Positions 51,072 to 60,064 of a DNA stretch of 64,000 nt are shown piece by piece. The position numbers and the translations under genes were made by a program. The stretch lies in the NCBI GenBank assembly GCA_052400665.1, contig JBQTGK010000001.1; one strand, 5' to 3'. This DNA is from JBQTGK01 sp052400665 (lineage in GTDB: Bacteria; Bacteroidota; Bacteroidia; Bacteroidales; Marinifilaceae). The notes under the pieces were generated by a model. That model was not told the origin of the DNA. It worked only from the letters and a program-made list of their open reading frames with translations, and did no database searches. Every line of letters begins with the position of its first letter. Position 1 is the first letter of the stretch.

Positions 51072-52412
51072 ATGGAACACATTAAGTTTAACATTGAAAA
51101 ATCTCTAAACTTTGTAAGTAAAGAAGAGATTTTTAAGCATGAAGAAAACAGTAAGAAGCACTTAATCTCCCTTCACGAAGGAACCGGGAAAGGAAATGAT
51201 TATGTAGGATGGGTAGAATTGCCATCTCAAATTTCAGAAGAAGAATTGAATGATATCGAAGCTACAGCTAAATCGTTAAAAGAGAGAGTTGAAGTTTTGG
51301 TTGTGATTGGAATTGGAGGATCATATCTTGGAGCAAAAGCCGTTAACGACGCATTGGCTCATAGTTTTGACCAATTAAATGCTGGCAACGAAAATCCATT
51401 GGTTCTTTATGCCGGACAAAATATCAGCGAAGACTACCTATACGAATTAACCGATATTTTAAAAAGTGTTGAATTCGGTATTTGTGTAATTTCAAAATCG
51501 GGAACTACTACCGAGCCGGCAATTGCTTTCCGCTTGTTAAAAGAGTTGCTAGAAGAAAATGTTGGTAAAGAAGAAGCTCGCAAAAGAATCGTTGCCATTA
51601 CCGATGAATCGAAAGGTGCTCTAAGAACATTAGCCGATCAGGAAAATTACAAAACTTTTGTTATTCCTGATAATGTTGGCGGACGTTATTCTGTTTTAAC
51701 TCCTGTTGGGTTGCTTCCTATTGCAGTAGCAGGTCATGATATTAAAGAGCTGGTAAAAGGAGCTAAGTCTATGCAAGATTATTCTGTGACAGCTGCTTTT
51801 GAAAATAATCCGGCTTTACTTTATGCAGCAACAAGAAATGCTTTATACGAAAAAGGGAAAGGCATCGAAATTTTAGCTAACTACAATCCTAAACTTCATA
51901 ATGTTGCCGAATGGTGGAAACAATTATTTGGAGAAAGCGAAGGAAAAGAAAATAAAGGTATTTTCCCCGCTAGTGTTGATTTTACAAGTGATCTTCACTC
52001 AATGGGACAGTATATTCAGGAAGGACAGCGAAATATTTTCGAAACTGTAATTTCTATTGCTAAGCCAAATCACTCTGTTTTAATTCCTGAGGATAAGGAT
52101 AATCTTGACAAATTAAATTTCCTAGCAGGAAAACATGTCGACGAAGTAAATAAAATGGCTGAATTAGGAACTCAATTGGCTCACGTAGATGGTGGTGTAC
52201 CAAACCTACACATTGAAATGCCAAAATTGAATGAATTCTATTTAGGAGAGTTGTTATATTTCTTCGAAGCTGCATGTGGTGTTAGTGGTTATATCTTAGA
52301 TGTTAATCCATTTGATCAGCCTGGAGTTGAAGCATACAAAAGCAATATGTTTGCTTTGCTTGAGAAACCTGGTTTCGAAGAAGAAACTAAAAAAATAAAA
52401 GAAAGATTGTAA
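51072..52412 (+). CDS. pgi: glucose-6-phosphate isomerase
   Basis: Pgi interconverts glucose 6-phosphate and fructose 6-phosphate. The 446-aa protein is the short bacterial type, as in Bacillus. It has VVIGIGGSYLGAKAVNDAL near residue 80, SKSGTTTEPAIAFRLL at about 140, VGGRYSVLTPVGLLPIAV at about 205, and MGQYIQEGQRNIFETVI at about 315 with the catalytic Glu. NPFDQPGVEAYK closes the family signature. The 198-nt gap from gpsA contains a weak inverted repeat (agcagt 50939-50944 with actgct 50956-50961) but no clear consensus promoter. A strong terminator follows. Confidence 0.95.
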   Translation: MEHIKFNIEKSLNFVSKEEIFKHEENSKKHLISLHEGTGKGNDYVGWVELPSQISEEELNDIEATAKSLKERVEVLVVIGIGGSYLGAKAVNDALAHSFDQLNAGNENPLVLYAGQNISEDYLYELTDILKSVEFGICVISKSGTTTEPAIAFRLLKELLEENVGKEEARKRIVAITDESKGALRTLADQENYKTFVIPDNVGGRYSVLTPVGLLPIAVAGHDIKELVKGAKSMQDYSVTAAFENNPALLYAATRNALYEKGKGIEILANYNPKLHNVAEWWKQLFGESEGKENKGIFPASVDFTSDLHSMGQYIQEGQRNIFETVISIAKPNHSVLIPEDKDNLDKLNFLAGKHVDEVNKMAELGTQLAHVDGGVPNLHIEMPKLNEFYLGELLYFFEAACGVSGYILDVNPFDQPGVEAYKSNMFALLEKPGFEEETKKIKERL

Positions 52413-52430
52413 TATCAATTTTATAGAATA

Positions 52431-52461
52431 AAAAAAGATCGGATTATTTCCGATCTTTTTT
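52431..52461. terminator. bidirectional terminator between pgi and the small membrane protein gene
   Basis: aaaaaagatcgga (52431-52443) pairs with tccgatctttttt (52449-52461) over 13 bp with a 5-nt loop, with T-runs in both directions. The right arm overlaps the last codons of the minus-strand gene at 52444. Confidence 0.88.
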
Positions 52462-52749
52462 TTTATCAACTATTTCTATTTTTTCTCCTTGCAGTTTTTT
52501 CCTATCGAAATAAATTCTTGCTTTTTTACCGGCAAACTGCCCTAAGAAAAAAGCACTTACCATTATTGGGTAAGTATAAAGCTGAAAACCTAAGCCAAAC
52601 AAATGCCGAAACAAAATAACAAAGGGTATTGGCGCATGAATTGCAACAAACCACATTATAGAAAACTTTCTAAACCCATGTCTAACATATCCGAAAGGTA
52701 AATTAAGTACAAAAGTAGCAAGTGCTGCAAGTAGTAAATTTATTCCCAT
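52444..52749 (-). CDS. small membrane protein of unknown function
   Basis: This 101-aa protein has two or three TM helices (about 4-18, 28-47 and 55-73). Conserved-looking features are LNLPFGYVRHGFRKFSIMWF and a loop HAPIPFVILFRHLFGLGF. A basic C-terminal tail ends KKKDRK. I recognise this type as a widespread hypothetical protein in Bacteroidota and some Proteobacteria, without a known function. Its last codons form one arm of the terminator shared with pgi. The ATG at 52749 is 97 nt from the divergent EamA start. Confidence 0.7.
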   Translation of the reverse strand: MGINLLLAALATFVLNLPFGYVRHGFRKFSIMWFVAIHAPIPFVILFRHLFGLGFQLYTYPIMVSAFFLGQFAGKKARIYFDRKKLQGEKIEIVDKKKDRK

Positions 52750-52814
52750 ACAAACGAATATATTAATAAAATTTGGGATGGCAGACTCATGGCCGATAAA
52801 TCCTTAAAATTGGA

Positions 52815-52822
52815 TACTTTTG
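52815..52822 (+). promoter_or_regulatory. -7 element of the second EamA gene
   Basis: TACTTTTG matches TAnnTTTG, 23 nt before the ATG at 52846. It lies downstream of an in-frame ATG at 52789, so that longer start is unlikely. No -33 TTTG is seen at standard spacing. Confidence 0.5.
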
Positions 52823-52845
52823 TATACTCCACCGAAATTAAAATC

Positions 52846-53751
52846 ATGACTATTTCGAATAATCTAAAAGGAATTTTATTTGCCATTGCTGCAACATTAA
52901 GTTTTTCTAATGTGTATATTTTTAGTAAAATGGCCATGAAAAACATCAATTTGGCTTCGTTTGGCTTACTGTGGTTTGGACTTGCATTAATTTATAATCT
53001 TATTTATTATTATTTTTTTACCGAACGAAAAAAATTCTTTTCCCTACCTTCAAAATCAAAACTCAATTTACTACTTATTGGTTTTTCCGAACTGATTTCC
53101 ATATCAGCATTTTTCTTATCTATAAAACACACTACAAATCCTGTAATTGTATCATTCCTTGCCAATACAAGTCCGGTTTTTGTAATCTTAATAGGATTTG
53201 TTTTTTTAAGAATTAGATATAAAGCTATGGCTCTTATTGGTGTTTTTGTGAGTTTAAGCGGAGTTCTGATTATGAATTTTTCACAATCTAATTTTAATTT
53301 TAAATTACTATTGGATACGGGAAGTATATCGGCACTTATATTTGCTGTTTTTTATGCTCTAAGTCTTGTTTTAGCTAAAAACCAAATAAAAAATATTCCT
53401 ACTACAATGATTACTGTATGCAGAACACTTTTTCTTTTTTTAGGATTTTTGTTTTACAATTTAATATTGTTTGAAATGCCAAACTATACTGCTAATTCAT
53501 TATTTTATATTGGTGTAGGATCGATATTCGGGCCATTTTTAGGCATTCTGCTAACATTCGTTTCTCTAAAGTATGTTGATGCATCAATAACAACCTTAAT
53601 AGGAACATCGAGAAGTATTTTTATTATTGGTGCAAGCTATTTATTCTTAAATATTTTACCGAATCAGAACCAATTATTAGGAGGAATATTAACAATCCTT
53701 GGTATTTTACTTATCACATTTAATGATATGCGAATAAAAAAACAATTTTAA
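52846..53751 (+). CDS. EamA/DMT-family transporter
   Basis: This protein of about 301 aa has ten TM helices in two EamA repeats. The first is KGILFAIAATLSFSNVYIFS, and the second repeat begins near LDTGSISALIFAVFYALSLV. The late segment VSLKYVDASITTLIGTSRSI is the typical region before the last helices. Substrate unknown. ATG 52846 is preferred to the upstream ATG at 52789 because the promoter box lies between them. Its stop overlaps that of the convergent histidine kinase gene by 4 nt. Confidence 0.85.
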   Translation: MTISNNLKGILFAIAATLSFSNVYIFSKMAMKNINLASFGLLWFGLALIYNLIYYYFFTERKKFFSLPSKSKLNLLLIGFSELISISAFFLSIKHTTNPVIVSFLANTSPVFVILIGFVFLRIRYKAMALIGVFVSLSGVLIMNFSQSNFNFKLLLDTGSISALIFAVFYALSLVLAKNQIKNIPTTMITVCRTLFLFLGFLFYNLILFEMPNYTANSLFYIGVGSIFGPFLGILLTFVSLKYVDASITTLIGTSRSIFIIGASYLFLNILPNQNQLLGGILTILGILLITFNDMRIKKQF

Positions 53752-56246
53752 GCTAAAACACGTCGAACTTCGGATAGTAGTTGCTCCTTGCTAAATGGCT
53801 TCCTAATGTATCCATCGCAGCCAGCCTTTAGGCACAACTCTTCTTCTCCTTTTAATACCGAAGTAGTTTGTGCAATAATTTTAATTGAAACATCAGTCTT
53901 ATTAAATTCACTTAAACATTTTAAACAATTCTCTCCAGGTAAATCTGTATCTAAAATTATTAAATCTGGTGAATCTAATTTAGCTATCTGCATCATTTGC
54001 AAACTATTATCGGCATGAAAAATTTTCACATTTTCTTCTTCGAAAAGTTTCTTTACATACAAATATGAATTGTAATCACTCTCGGCTATTAAAATATTTT
54101 TATTCTTAAGATCTTCACAATAGTCTGCTTCTGAAGTGTGAACATTGTTTTTAAATTCATAATCACATGGAATGGTAAAGTAAAAAGTACTTCCCTCCCC
54201 TGGTTCTGATTCAAAACGAATATCACCTTCGAGCAATTCTACTAATCCTTTACAAATACTAAGACCCAATCCTGTACCATCGTTAAACTGTTCTTCATCA
54301 CCCTGTCTAAAGTGTTCAAAAATGATATCATGTTTTTCTTTTGGAATTCCCATACCCTGATCTTTCACGTAAATTTCAACAAAAGATTTCCCTTTAATTT
54401 CTACCAGAGAAAAACCAAGCTCAATAATTCCTTTTTCTGAAAATTTAATAGAATTATTTATCAGGTTATCCAAAATTTGTCTAAAACGATTTTCATCAGT
54501 ATTAACAACAAAATTGAAATATTTTTCAGGATAATTAAGCCTTAAACAAAGCTCTGTTTTTGTCTTAAGCAGCTCATTATTTTCAAAAAACGCTACACTC
54601 GTATTCATTAAATCACGAAGACTTCTATTCGTTTTCTTAATTGCCATTTGCTGCATTTCTAATTTCGAAAGATCTACAATATCATCGATAAGTTGAAGTA
54701 ATCTTTTTCCTGAGTGCTGTATAATATTAACAAACTGCAACCTATCACTATCCTCTAAATCAGAATCAACCAACAACTCGGTAAATCCCATAATTGCATT
54801 CATAGGAGTCCTGATTTCATGACTCATATTCGCCAAAAAAATAGATTTAAGCTTGTCACTTTCTTCGGCTTTCTCTTTTGCTTTTACTAATTCCTCTTCT
54901 GCTTTTTTTATTTCGGTAATATCTTTACAAACTCCTAAAACGCCAATTACTTTTCCTTCGGCATCGAACATAGGATTTTTTATGGTTTCCGTTAAAATTC
55001 TTTTGCCATCCTTTGCGGAAATGGTCCAGTTAACAAACCTTACTCTTTTTAATGTGTCTAATACTTCTACATCTTTCTGGAAATATACCTTTGCCAAATC
55101 CTCAGGATACAGATCAAAATCACTTTTCCCAATTAACGAAGTACCTGTAAGATTATTAAACTCAAGAAACTTTTGATTACCCGACAAATAAACCCCTTCT
55201 GGATTTTTCACCCAAATCATATCAGGAACTGTCTCCAGAACTAACTTTAAATGTGATCTTTCGTTTTCAATTTCAAGTTGTGCCTGCTTTCTTTGGCTAA
55301 TATCTCGGACCATTGCCCAAAATCCATTGGGATTTCCATTCTCATCTTTTAACTGATGAATTCGCACTTCAATTGGGAGTAGACTTCCATCTTTACGTGT
55401 ACATTCTTTTTCGTAAAGTCGAGAGTTTCCGTGAGCCATTACCTCTTCACTCATGATTTGATTATCCAAATCAACCCATTTTTTTGGAGTTAAATCGTGA
55501 CAGGTTAAACATAGAATTTCTTCCTTAGAATAACCTAACATTTCTCTGTATGCACTATTACTCTCAATTACTTTTCCATTATTATCGAGCACAACAAAAG
55601 CATCATTCATACTTTCATACAAGCGAGAATAATTATCTTCCCTTTTACTTAAAACACTTCTGTTTTTTAGATCTTGCATTTGTTTGCTCATGAACAAACC
55701 CAAAAGCATTGTAATAATAGGATAAACAAAAAGTATAGGAATAAAAATATTGATAAAAGAATCTAGTATATCTTTTCTTGGCAGTAACAGGATACAAAAA
55801 AGCATAATAATATGCACCAAAAAACCCATTAGCAATAGAGATTTCCATTTATAGAGCTTATTAGTTTTAGTAAAAATATATTTCCACAATATGCCTATAC
55901 CCCCAGAACTGACTATTACAGCTATTCCCATAAACATGCCATCTCCGCCCATTAAGAAACGATAAAGTCCGGCAATAAAAATTGCAATAATTGTAGGAAT
56001 TAAACCAAAAAATAAACCAGATATAGAAAGGACAACGGAACGAGCATCAAAAATAATTCCTGATTTTAATTCCCAGGAAGATAAAATAACTACAATTGCA
56101 ATAAAACCAACTACAGTACCTGCCGTTAATTGATTCCAAATTGTAATCGTTTTTTTATTTTTCACCCATAAATACTCGTAAAGTATACTAACAGACAAAA
56201 GGATTGCGGCATTCTGAACTAAGCTCAGGAAAATAGAGTCACCCAT
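53748..56246 (-). CDS. hybrid sensor histidine kinase: 5TM-LytS-like, two PAS, HisKA, HATPase, receiver
   Basis: This is a protein of about 832 aa. Residues 1-180 hold six or so helices with GIIFDARSVVLSISGLFFG, as in 5TMR-LYT sensor domains. PAS domain 1 lies at about 200-315 (SYSRLYESMNDAFVVLDNN-type start), PAS domain 2 at about 325-445 (VPDMIWVKNPEGVYLSGN), and a coiled coil leads to HisKA at about 470 with the phospho-His in MSHEIRTPMNAIMGF. HATPase carries DNLINNSIKF and GTGLGLSICKGLVELL. The C-terminal receiver (about 715-832) has acidic ESD, phospho-acceptor region LDTDLPG and RKPF. ATG 56246 fits the 5TM start; ATG 56297 would add 17 residues. No response regulator gene is adjacent. 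Confidence 0.88.
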   Translation of the reverse strand: MGDSIFLSLVQNAAILLSVSILYEYLWVKNKKTITIWNQLTAGTVVGFIAIVVILSSWELKSGIIFDARSVVLSISGLFFGLIPTIIAIFIAGLYRFLMGGDGMFMGIAVIVSSGGIGILWKYIFTKTNKLYKWKSLLLMGFLVHIIMLFCILLLPRKDILDSFINIFIPILFVYPIITMLLGLFMSKQMQDLKNRSVLSKREDNYSRLYESMNDAFVVLDNNGKVIESNSAYREMLGYSKEEILCLTCHDLTPKKWVDLDNQIMSEEVMAHGNSRLYEKECTRKDGSLLPIEVRIHQLKDENGNPNGFWAMVRDISQRKQAQLEIENERSHLKLVLETVPDMIWVKNPEGVYLSGNQKFLEFNNLTGTSLIGKSDFDLYPEDLAKVYFQKDVEVLDTLKRVRFVNWTISAKDGKRILTETIKNPMFDAEGKVIGVLGVCKDITEIKKAEEELVKAKEKAEESDKLKSIFLANMSHEIRTPMNAIMGFTELLVDSDLEDSDRLQFVNIIQHSGKRLLQLIDDIVDLSKLEMQQMAIKKTNRSLRDLMNTSVAFFENNELLKTKTELCLRLNYPEKYFNFVVNTDENRFRQILDNLINNSIKFSEKGIIELGFSLVEIKGKSFVEIYVKDQGMGIPKEKHDIIFEHFRQGDEEQFNDGTGLGLSICKGLVELLEGDIRFESEPGEGSTFYFTIPCDYEFKNNVHTSEADYCEDLKNKNILIAESDYNSYLYVKKLFEEENVKIFHADNSLQMMQIAKLDSPDLIILDTDLPGENCLKCLSEFNKTDVSIKIIAQTTSVLKGEEELCLKAGCDGYIRKPFSKEQLLSEVRRVLA

Positions 56247-56395
56247 ATATAAATCAGATATTAAAGCACAACTATTTTTTATTAATACCAAATACATGGT
56301 ACGTAAAAATATTTTATACTCATAATCGAAAAAAAAGTTAGTGTATGTTCCCTTTTTATCTTAAAAAATCGTGAATTACTCGTGTAAATATAAAT

Positions 56396-56422
56396 AAAAA
56401 AGGAGTGAACTTAATCCACTCC
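56396..56422 (-). terminator. terminator of the cyclic 2,3-diphosphoglycerate synthase gene
   Basis: In the minus-strand RNA, ggagtg (plus 56417-56422) pairs with cactcc (plus 56402-56407) and is followed by a T-rich run (ccttttttattt). It lies about 30 nt after the stop at 56453. Confidence 0.7.
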
Positions 56423-56452
56423 CTTAACTTGATTACTTCTATAAAAAAAAGA

Positions 56453-57805
56453 CTATAGAACATGTTCTTCTAAATGAAAATTCTCAACAAATTTAGTAAC
56501 AATATCAGACAACTTTGGATATCCAATTTCTTCCAAATCGTAATAAACCCTAGTATTTGGTTTCTTGATATTAATAATTCTATTTAAATCGATAGGAGTA
56601 CCAATGATAACGGCATCACAATCGCATGCATTAATAGTCGTTTCAAGATCTTTTAGCTGCTCATCGGAATATCCCATGGCAGGTAAAATATTACCTATAT
56701 TTGGATAGATTTGGTAAGTTTCCTTTAATTTACCAACTAAATAAGGACGGGCATCAATTTCTTCTATAGCACCAAATTTACGAGCTGCAATTGTTCCGGC
56801 TCCTATTTTCATTTCGCCATGGGTTAAAGTAGGACCATCTTCCACAATCAACACTCGTTTTCCACGAATCGTTTCAGGATCATCAACACGAATTGGCGAT
56901 GCTCCATCTATTACTAGTGCTTTTGAATTTGCAAATGCAATATTCTCGCGTACAGTTTGAATATCTTCAGGTGCAGCCGAATCCATTTTATTAATAACTA
57001 CCACATCGGCCATACGTAAATTAACTTCGCCAGGATAATAGCTTAACTCGGCTCCGGGTCGATGTGGATCTGCTACGGTAATTGTTAAATCTGGTTTATA
57101 AAATGAGAAATCATTATTTCCTCCATCCCAGATAATCACATCACATCCATCAGGATCTTGTTCTGCAGCACGCACAATGGCTTCATAATCAACACCGGCA
57201 TAAATAACATTACCACGAGATACATGAGGTTCATATTCTTCCATCTCCTCTATAGTACACTCGTGCTTTTTAAGATCCTGGACAGTTGCAAAACGCTGAA
57301 CTCTTTGAGCAACTAAATCGCCATAAGGCATTGGATGACGAATGGCAATGACTTTTAATCCTTTTGCCATTAATTCTTCTATAACTTTTCTTGAAGTCTG
57401 AGATTTACCACAACCTGTACGTGTGGCGACTACTGAAATTACAGGTTTTTGACTTTTTATCATCGTATCTCCAGGCCCAAGCAATTTAAAATTAGAACCG
57501 GCAGCATTAACAATTGCACTAATGTTCATCACTCTCTTATAGGGAACATCCGAATAAGAAAAAACACAATCATCGATACAATGTTCCTTTATTAAATTAG
57601 GAAGATCCTTTTCTGCATAAATAGGAATTCCTTCGGGATATAAAGCACCGGCAAGTTCTTTTGGATACTTTCTACCGTCGATGTCTGGAATTTGAGCCGC
57701 TGTAAAAGCTACAACATTATACTCCGAATTGTCTCTGAAATAAGTGTTGAAGTTGTGAAAATCACGACCTGCAGCACCAATAATAATGACATTTTTTTTA
57801 GTCAT
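56453..57805 (-). CDS. cyclic 2,3-diphosphoglycerate synthase homologue (cDPGS family)
   Basis: The 450-aa protein has an N-terminal Rossmann-like domain (VIIGAAGRDFHNFNTYFRDN), a P-loop VVATRTGCGKSQTSRKVIEE at about 127-146, IWDGGNNDFSFYKPDLTIT, VVINKMDSA (NKxD-type motif) and VEDGPTLTHGEMKIGAG. Together these identify the family named after archaeal cyclic 2,3-diphosphoglycerate synthetase, which cyclises 2,3-bisphosphoglycerate using ATP. In hyperthermophilic archaea the product is a thermoprotectant; the role of bacterial members is not established. The gene is monocistronic with a terminator. It has an unusually strong Shine-Dalgarno for this genome, aaggagag 6 nt before the ATG. Confidence 0.85.
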   Translation of the reverse strand: MTKKNVIIIGAAGRDFHNFNTYFRDNSEYNVVAFTAAQIPDIDGRKYPKELAGALYPEGIPIYAEKDLPNLIKEHCIDDCVFSYSDVPYKRVMNISAIVNAAGSNFKLLGPGDTMIKSQKPVISVVATRTGCGKSQTSRKVIEELMAKGLKVIAIRHPMPYGDLVAQRVQRFATVQDLKKHECTIEEMEEYEPHVSRGNVIYAGVDYEAIVRAAEQDPDGCDVIIWDGGNNDFSFYKPDLTITVADPHRPGAELSYYPGEVNLRMADVVVINKMDSAAPEDIQTVRENIAFANSKALVIDGASPIRVDDPETIRGKRVLIVEDGPTLTHGEMKIGAGTIAARKFGAIEEIDARPYLVGKLKETYQIYPNIGNILPAMGYSDEQLKDLETTINACDCDAVIIGTPIDLNRIINIKKPNTRVYYDLEEIGYPKLSDIVTKFVENFHLEEHVL

Positions 57806-58059
57806 AATCTCTCCTTCTTTAGTTTAAAAATTAATATGAGGTATGAGTATATAAAATTAAAATTTTAAAGGAATTCACCTAAAATATCAACACCTAAGTT
57901 TAAGATAGTAAGCCTGTTACTAAACAGAGCCAAAATGCTTGACATTTGTTAAAATACGTAGTAACTTATATAGCTTAAGTTTAAAAAATCTTAAGAAAGC
58001 ACAAATTTTAGCCATTCTCTCTTAATTATTTCTAACTTTCGACAATTAAGATTTAGACT

Positions 58060-58683
58060 ATGAATTTTTTAGCACACCAATATTTATCAGGAAATTCGGA
58101 GAAAATAAAAATTGGAAATTTTATTGGAGATTATGTAAAGGGAAAAAAGTATCAGAATTATCAACAAGAGATACAAGAAGGAATTATACTACATAGAAAT
58201 ATTGACTATTTTACCGACAGACATCCGGTAGTATTGAACAGTTCAAAAAAATTAAAAGAAGGTTATGGAAAATACTCTGGCGTAGTGCTTGACTTAATTT
58301 TTGATCATTTTTTAGCAAAAAACTGGAATACTTATCACGAATCATCCATCACAGAATTTGTTACGCGTACTCACGAAATATTAATTAAAAATTATCTGGT
58401 TTTACCCAATAAAGTAAAGCTCTTTCTACCCTTTATAATACAAAGCAGAAGACTGGAAACTTATGCAGAGATTAATGGATTAAGAACCGCTTTAGAAATA
58501 ATGTCGCGAAGAACCAGTTTGCCTGATAAAACCAATTTTGCGATAGATTGTCTGTTAAACAACTATTGCGAATTTAAAGGTGAATTTGAGCTATTCATGA
58601 GGGATATACTTGTTTATGTAAGTGAGGAACGTAATATTAACGTAACAACTCCAAACGGTTGGCATCTAAACGCAAAAATATAA
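58060..58683 (+). CDS. acyl carrier protein phosphodiesterase homologue (AcpH/DUF479)
   Basis: This 207-aa protein begins MNFLAHQYLSG and carries IGNFIGDYVKGKKY, GIILHRNIDYFTDRHPVV and VLDLIFDHFLAKNW. It has the His/Asp pattern of AcpH, an HD-like phosphodiesterase that removes the 4-prime-phosphopantetheine arm from ACP. In many Bacteroidota this homologue is annotated only by similarity, so the exact activity is not certain. The last 47 nt overlap the 3-prime end of rodA on the other strand. A near-consensus taactttc lies about 25 nt before the ATG. Confidence 0.85.
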   Translation: MNFLAHQYLSGNSEKIKIGNFIGDYVKGKKYQNYQQEIQEGIILHRNIDYFTDRHPVVLNSSKKLKEGYGKYSGVVLDLIFDHFLAKNWNTYHESSITEFVTRTHEILIKNYLVLPNKVKLFLPFIIQSRRLETYAEINGLRTALEIMSRRTSLPDKTNFAIDCLLNNYCEFKGEFELFMRDILVYVSEERNINVTTPNGWHLNAKI

Positions 58684-60061
58684 ATAGTAAGATTGTAAAC
58701 GACCACAAAGATGATCCTCCATAACTAAAGAAAGGCAATGGAATTCCGATTACCGGAGCTAAACCTACAGTCATTCCAACATTAACAGCAAGGTGAAAAA
58801 ATAGAATACAAGCTACCCCATATCCGTAAACACGACTAAATGGCGTACGTTGACGTTCTGCAATAAAAAGTAAACGTAAAATTAATGCCAATAATAGAAG
58901 TAAGACAACGGTAGAACCTACAAAACCCCATTCTTCGCCAACTGTACAAAAAATAAAATCGGTACTTTGCTCGGGTACAAATTTAAATTTTGTTTGTGTG
59001 CCATTTAAAAATCCTTTTCCGCTAAATCCGCCCGAACCAATTGCAATTTTCGATTGTGCAACATTATAACCAGCACCATAAGGATCTGATTCGATACCCA
59101 AAAGTTCATTGATTCTGGTTTGCTGATGCGCTTCTAAAATATTATCGAATATATAACTAACCGAGAAGGTGTAAAAAATACTTCCAAACACAATTATAAT
59201 TATCCAACCCACACTTTTTAATTTGTTTTTATAGGTATGTATTAAAAAAGGAATAAGGTTTACAAACAAGGAAATAATCAAAATTATATATAAAGAAATA
59301 TCAAGCTTTAATCCTTTACAGATAAGCCAAATTAGTCCAAACGAGGAACCTATCATGACTAAGGCTTTTCCAAAAGCCATCCATTTTAAGCCAGAAAATT
59401 TTGCGAACAGTAAACTCCCTATAATAATAACAAGTAATACCACCAGTTTTGGCCAGAGAAGAGTAAATATAAAAAGTAATGCTGCTAGAAGTCCTAAAAA
59501 CAATACAATTCCCGATAAACCTTCGCGATACAATACCAATAGAAAAACGGTATAAACCAATGCCGATCCGGCGTCACCCTGCAGTATAATAAGTGCAAAT
59601 GGTGTAAATAATATAAGACCGGTTACTACTAAAGACTTTATTTTATGAATTTTAAAATTGAACTGGCTGACGTATCTTGAGATAGCCAGACAAGTGGCAA
59701 ACTTTGCAAATTCGGCAGGCTGAAAACGTATTGGTCCTAATTCGAACCAGGATCTGGCACCCTTTACATCTCTACCAAAAACCAGAACCGCAATCAGAAG
59801 AATAATCATGAAAAGATAAGTAGGATAGGCAAATGCGGAATAAAACTTACTCTCTATAATTAGAATAATAAATGCCAGAATTGCAGCTGCTCCAATCCAC
59901 ATTAGTTGCTTTCCATATCTTTGACTGATATCAAAAATACTCTGATGCTCCTCATTATAAACAGCAGCATAAATATTGATCCAACCAAGAAAAACCAACA
60001 AAGCATACAAAGCTATTGTCCACCAATCTAAATTTTTTATTAAGCTTACTCTTCTAGTCAT
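58637..60061 (-). CDS. rodA: rod shape-determining glycosyltransferase RodA
   Basis: RodA is the SEDS peptidoglycan polymerase of the elongasome. The 474-aa membrane protein has ten or more TM helices. The SEDS signatures seen are IRFQPAEFAKFATCLAISRY, LQGDAGSALVYTVFL, GSGGFSGKGFLNGTQTKFKF, PEQSTDFIFCTVGEEWGFVG and GIPLPFFSYGGSSLWS. It starts 3 nt after mrdA and ends the mreBCD-mrdA-rodA operon. Its length is above the roughly 370 aa of E. coli RodA because of an extra hydrophobic insert between about residues 210 and 300. Its 3-prime end overlaps the acpH-like gene. Confidence 0.93.
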   Translation of the reverse strand: MTRRVSLIKNLDWWTIALYALLVFLGWINIYAAVYNEEHQSIFDISQRYGKQLMWIGAAAILAFIILIIESKFYSAFAYPTYLFMIILLIAVLVFGRDVKGARSWFELGPIRFQPAEFAKFATCLAISRYVSQFNFKIHKIKSLVVTGLILFTPFALIILQGDAGSALVYTVFLLVLYREGLSGIVLFLGLLAALLFIFTLLWPKLVVLLVIIIGSLLFAKFSGLKWMAFGKALVMIGSSFGLIWLICKGLKLDISLYIILIISLFVNLIPFLIHTYKNKLKSVGWIIIIVFGSIFYTFSVSYIFDNILEAHQQTRINELLGIESDPYGAGYNVAQSKIAIGSGGFSGKGFLNGTQTKFKFVPEQSTDFIFCTVGEEWGFVGSTVVLLLLLALILRLLFIAERQRTPFSRVYGYGVACILFFHLAVNVGMTVGLAPVIGIPLPFFSYGGSSLWSFTILLFIFLRLDANRLELLR

Positions 60062-60064
60062 TTC

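Noticed and set aside
52789..52845. Upstream ATG adding 19 residues to the second EamA protein
   Set aside because: The promoter-like TACTTTTG at 52815-52822 lies inside it, and the added residues are not part of the first membrane helix.
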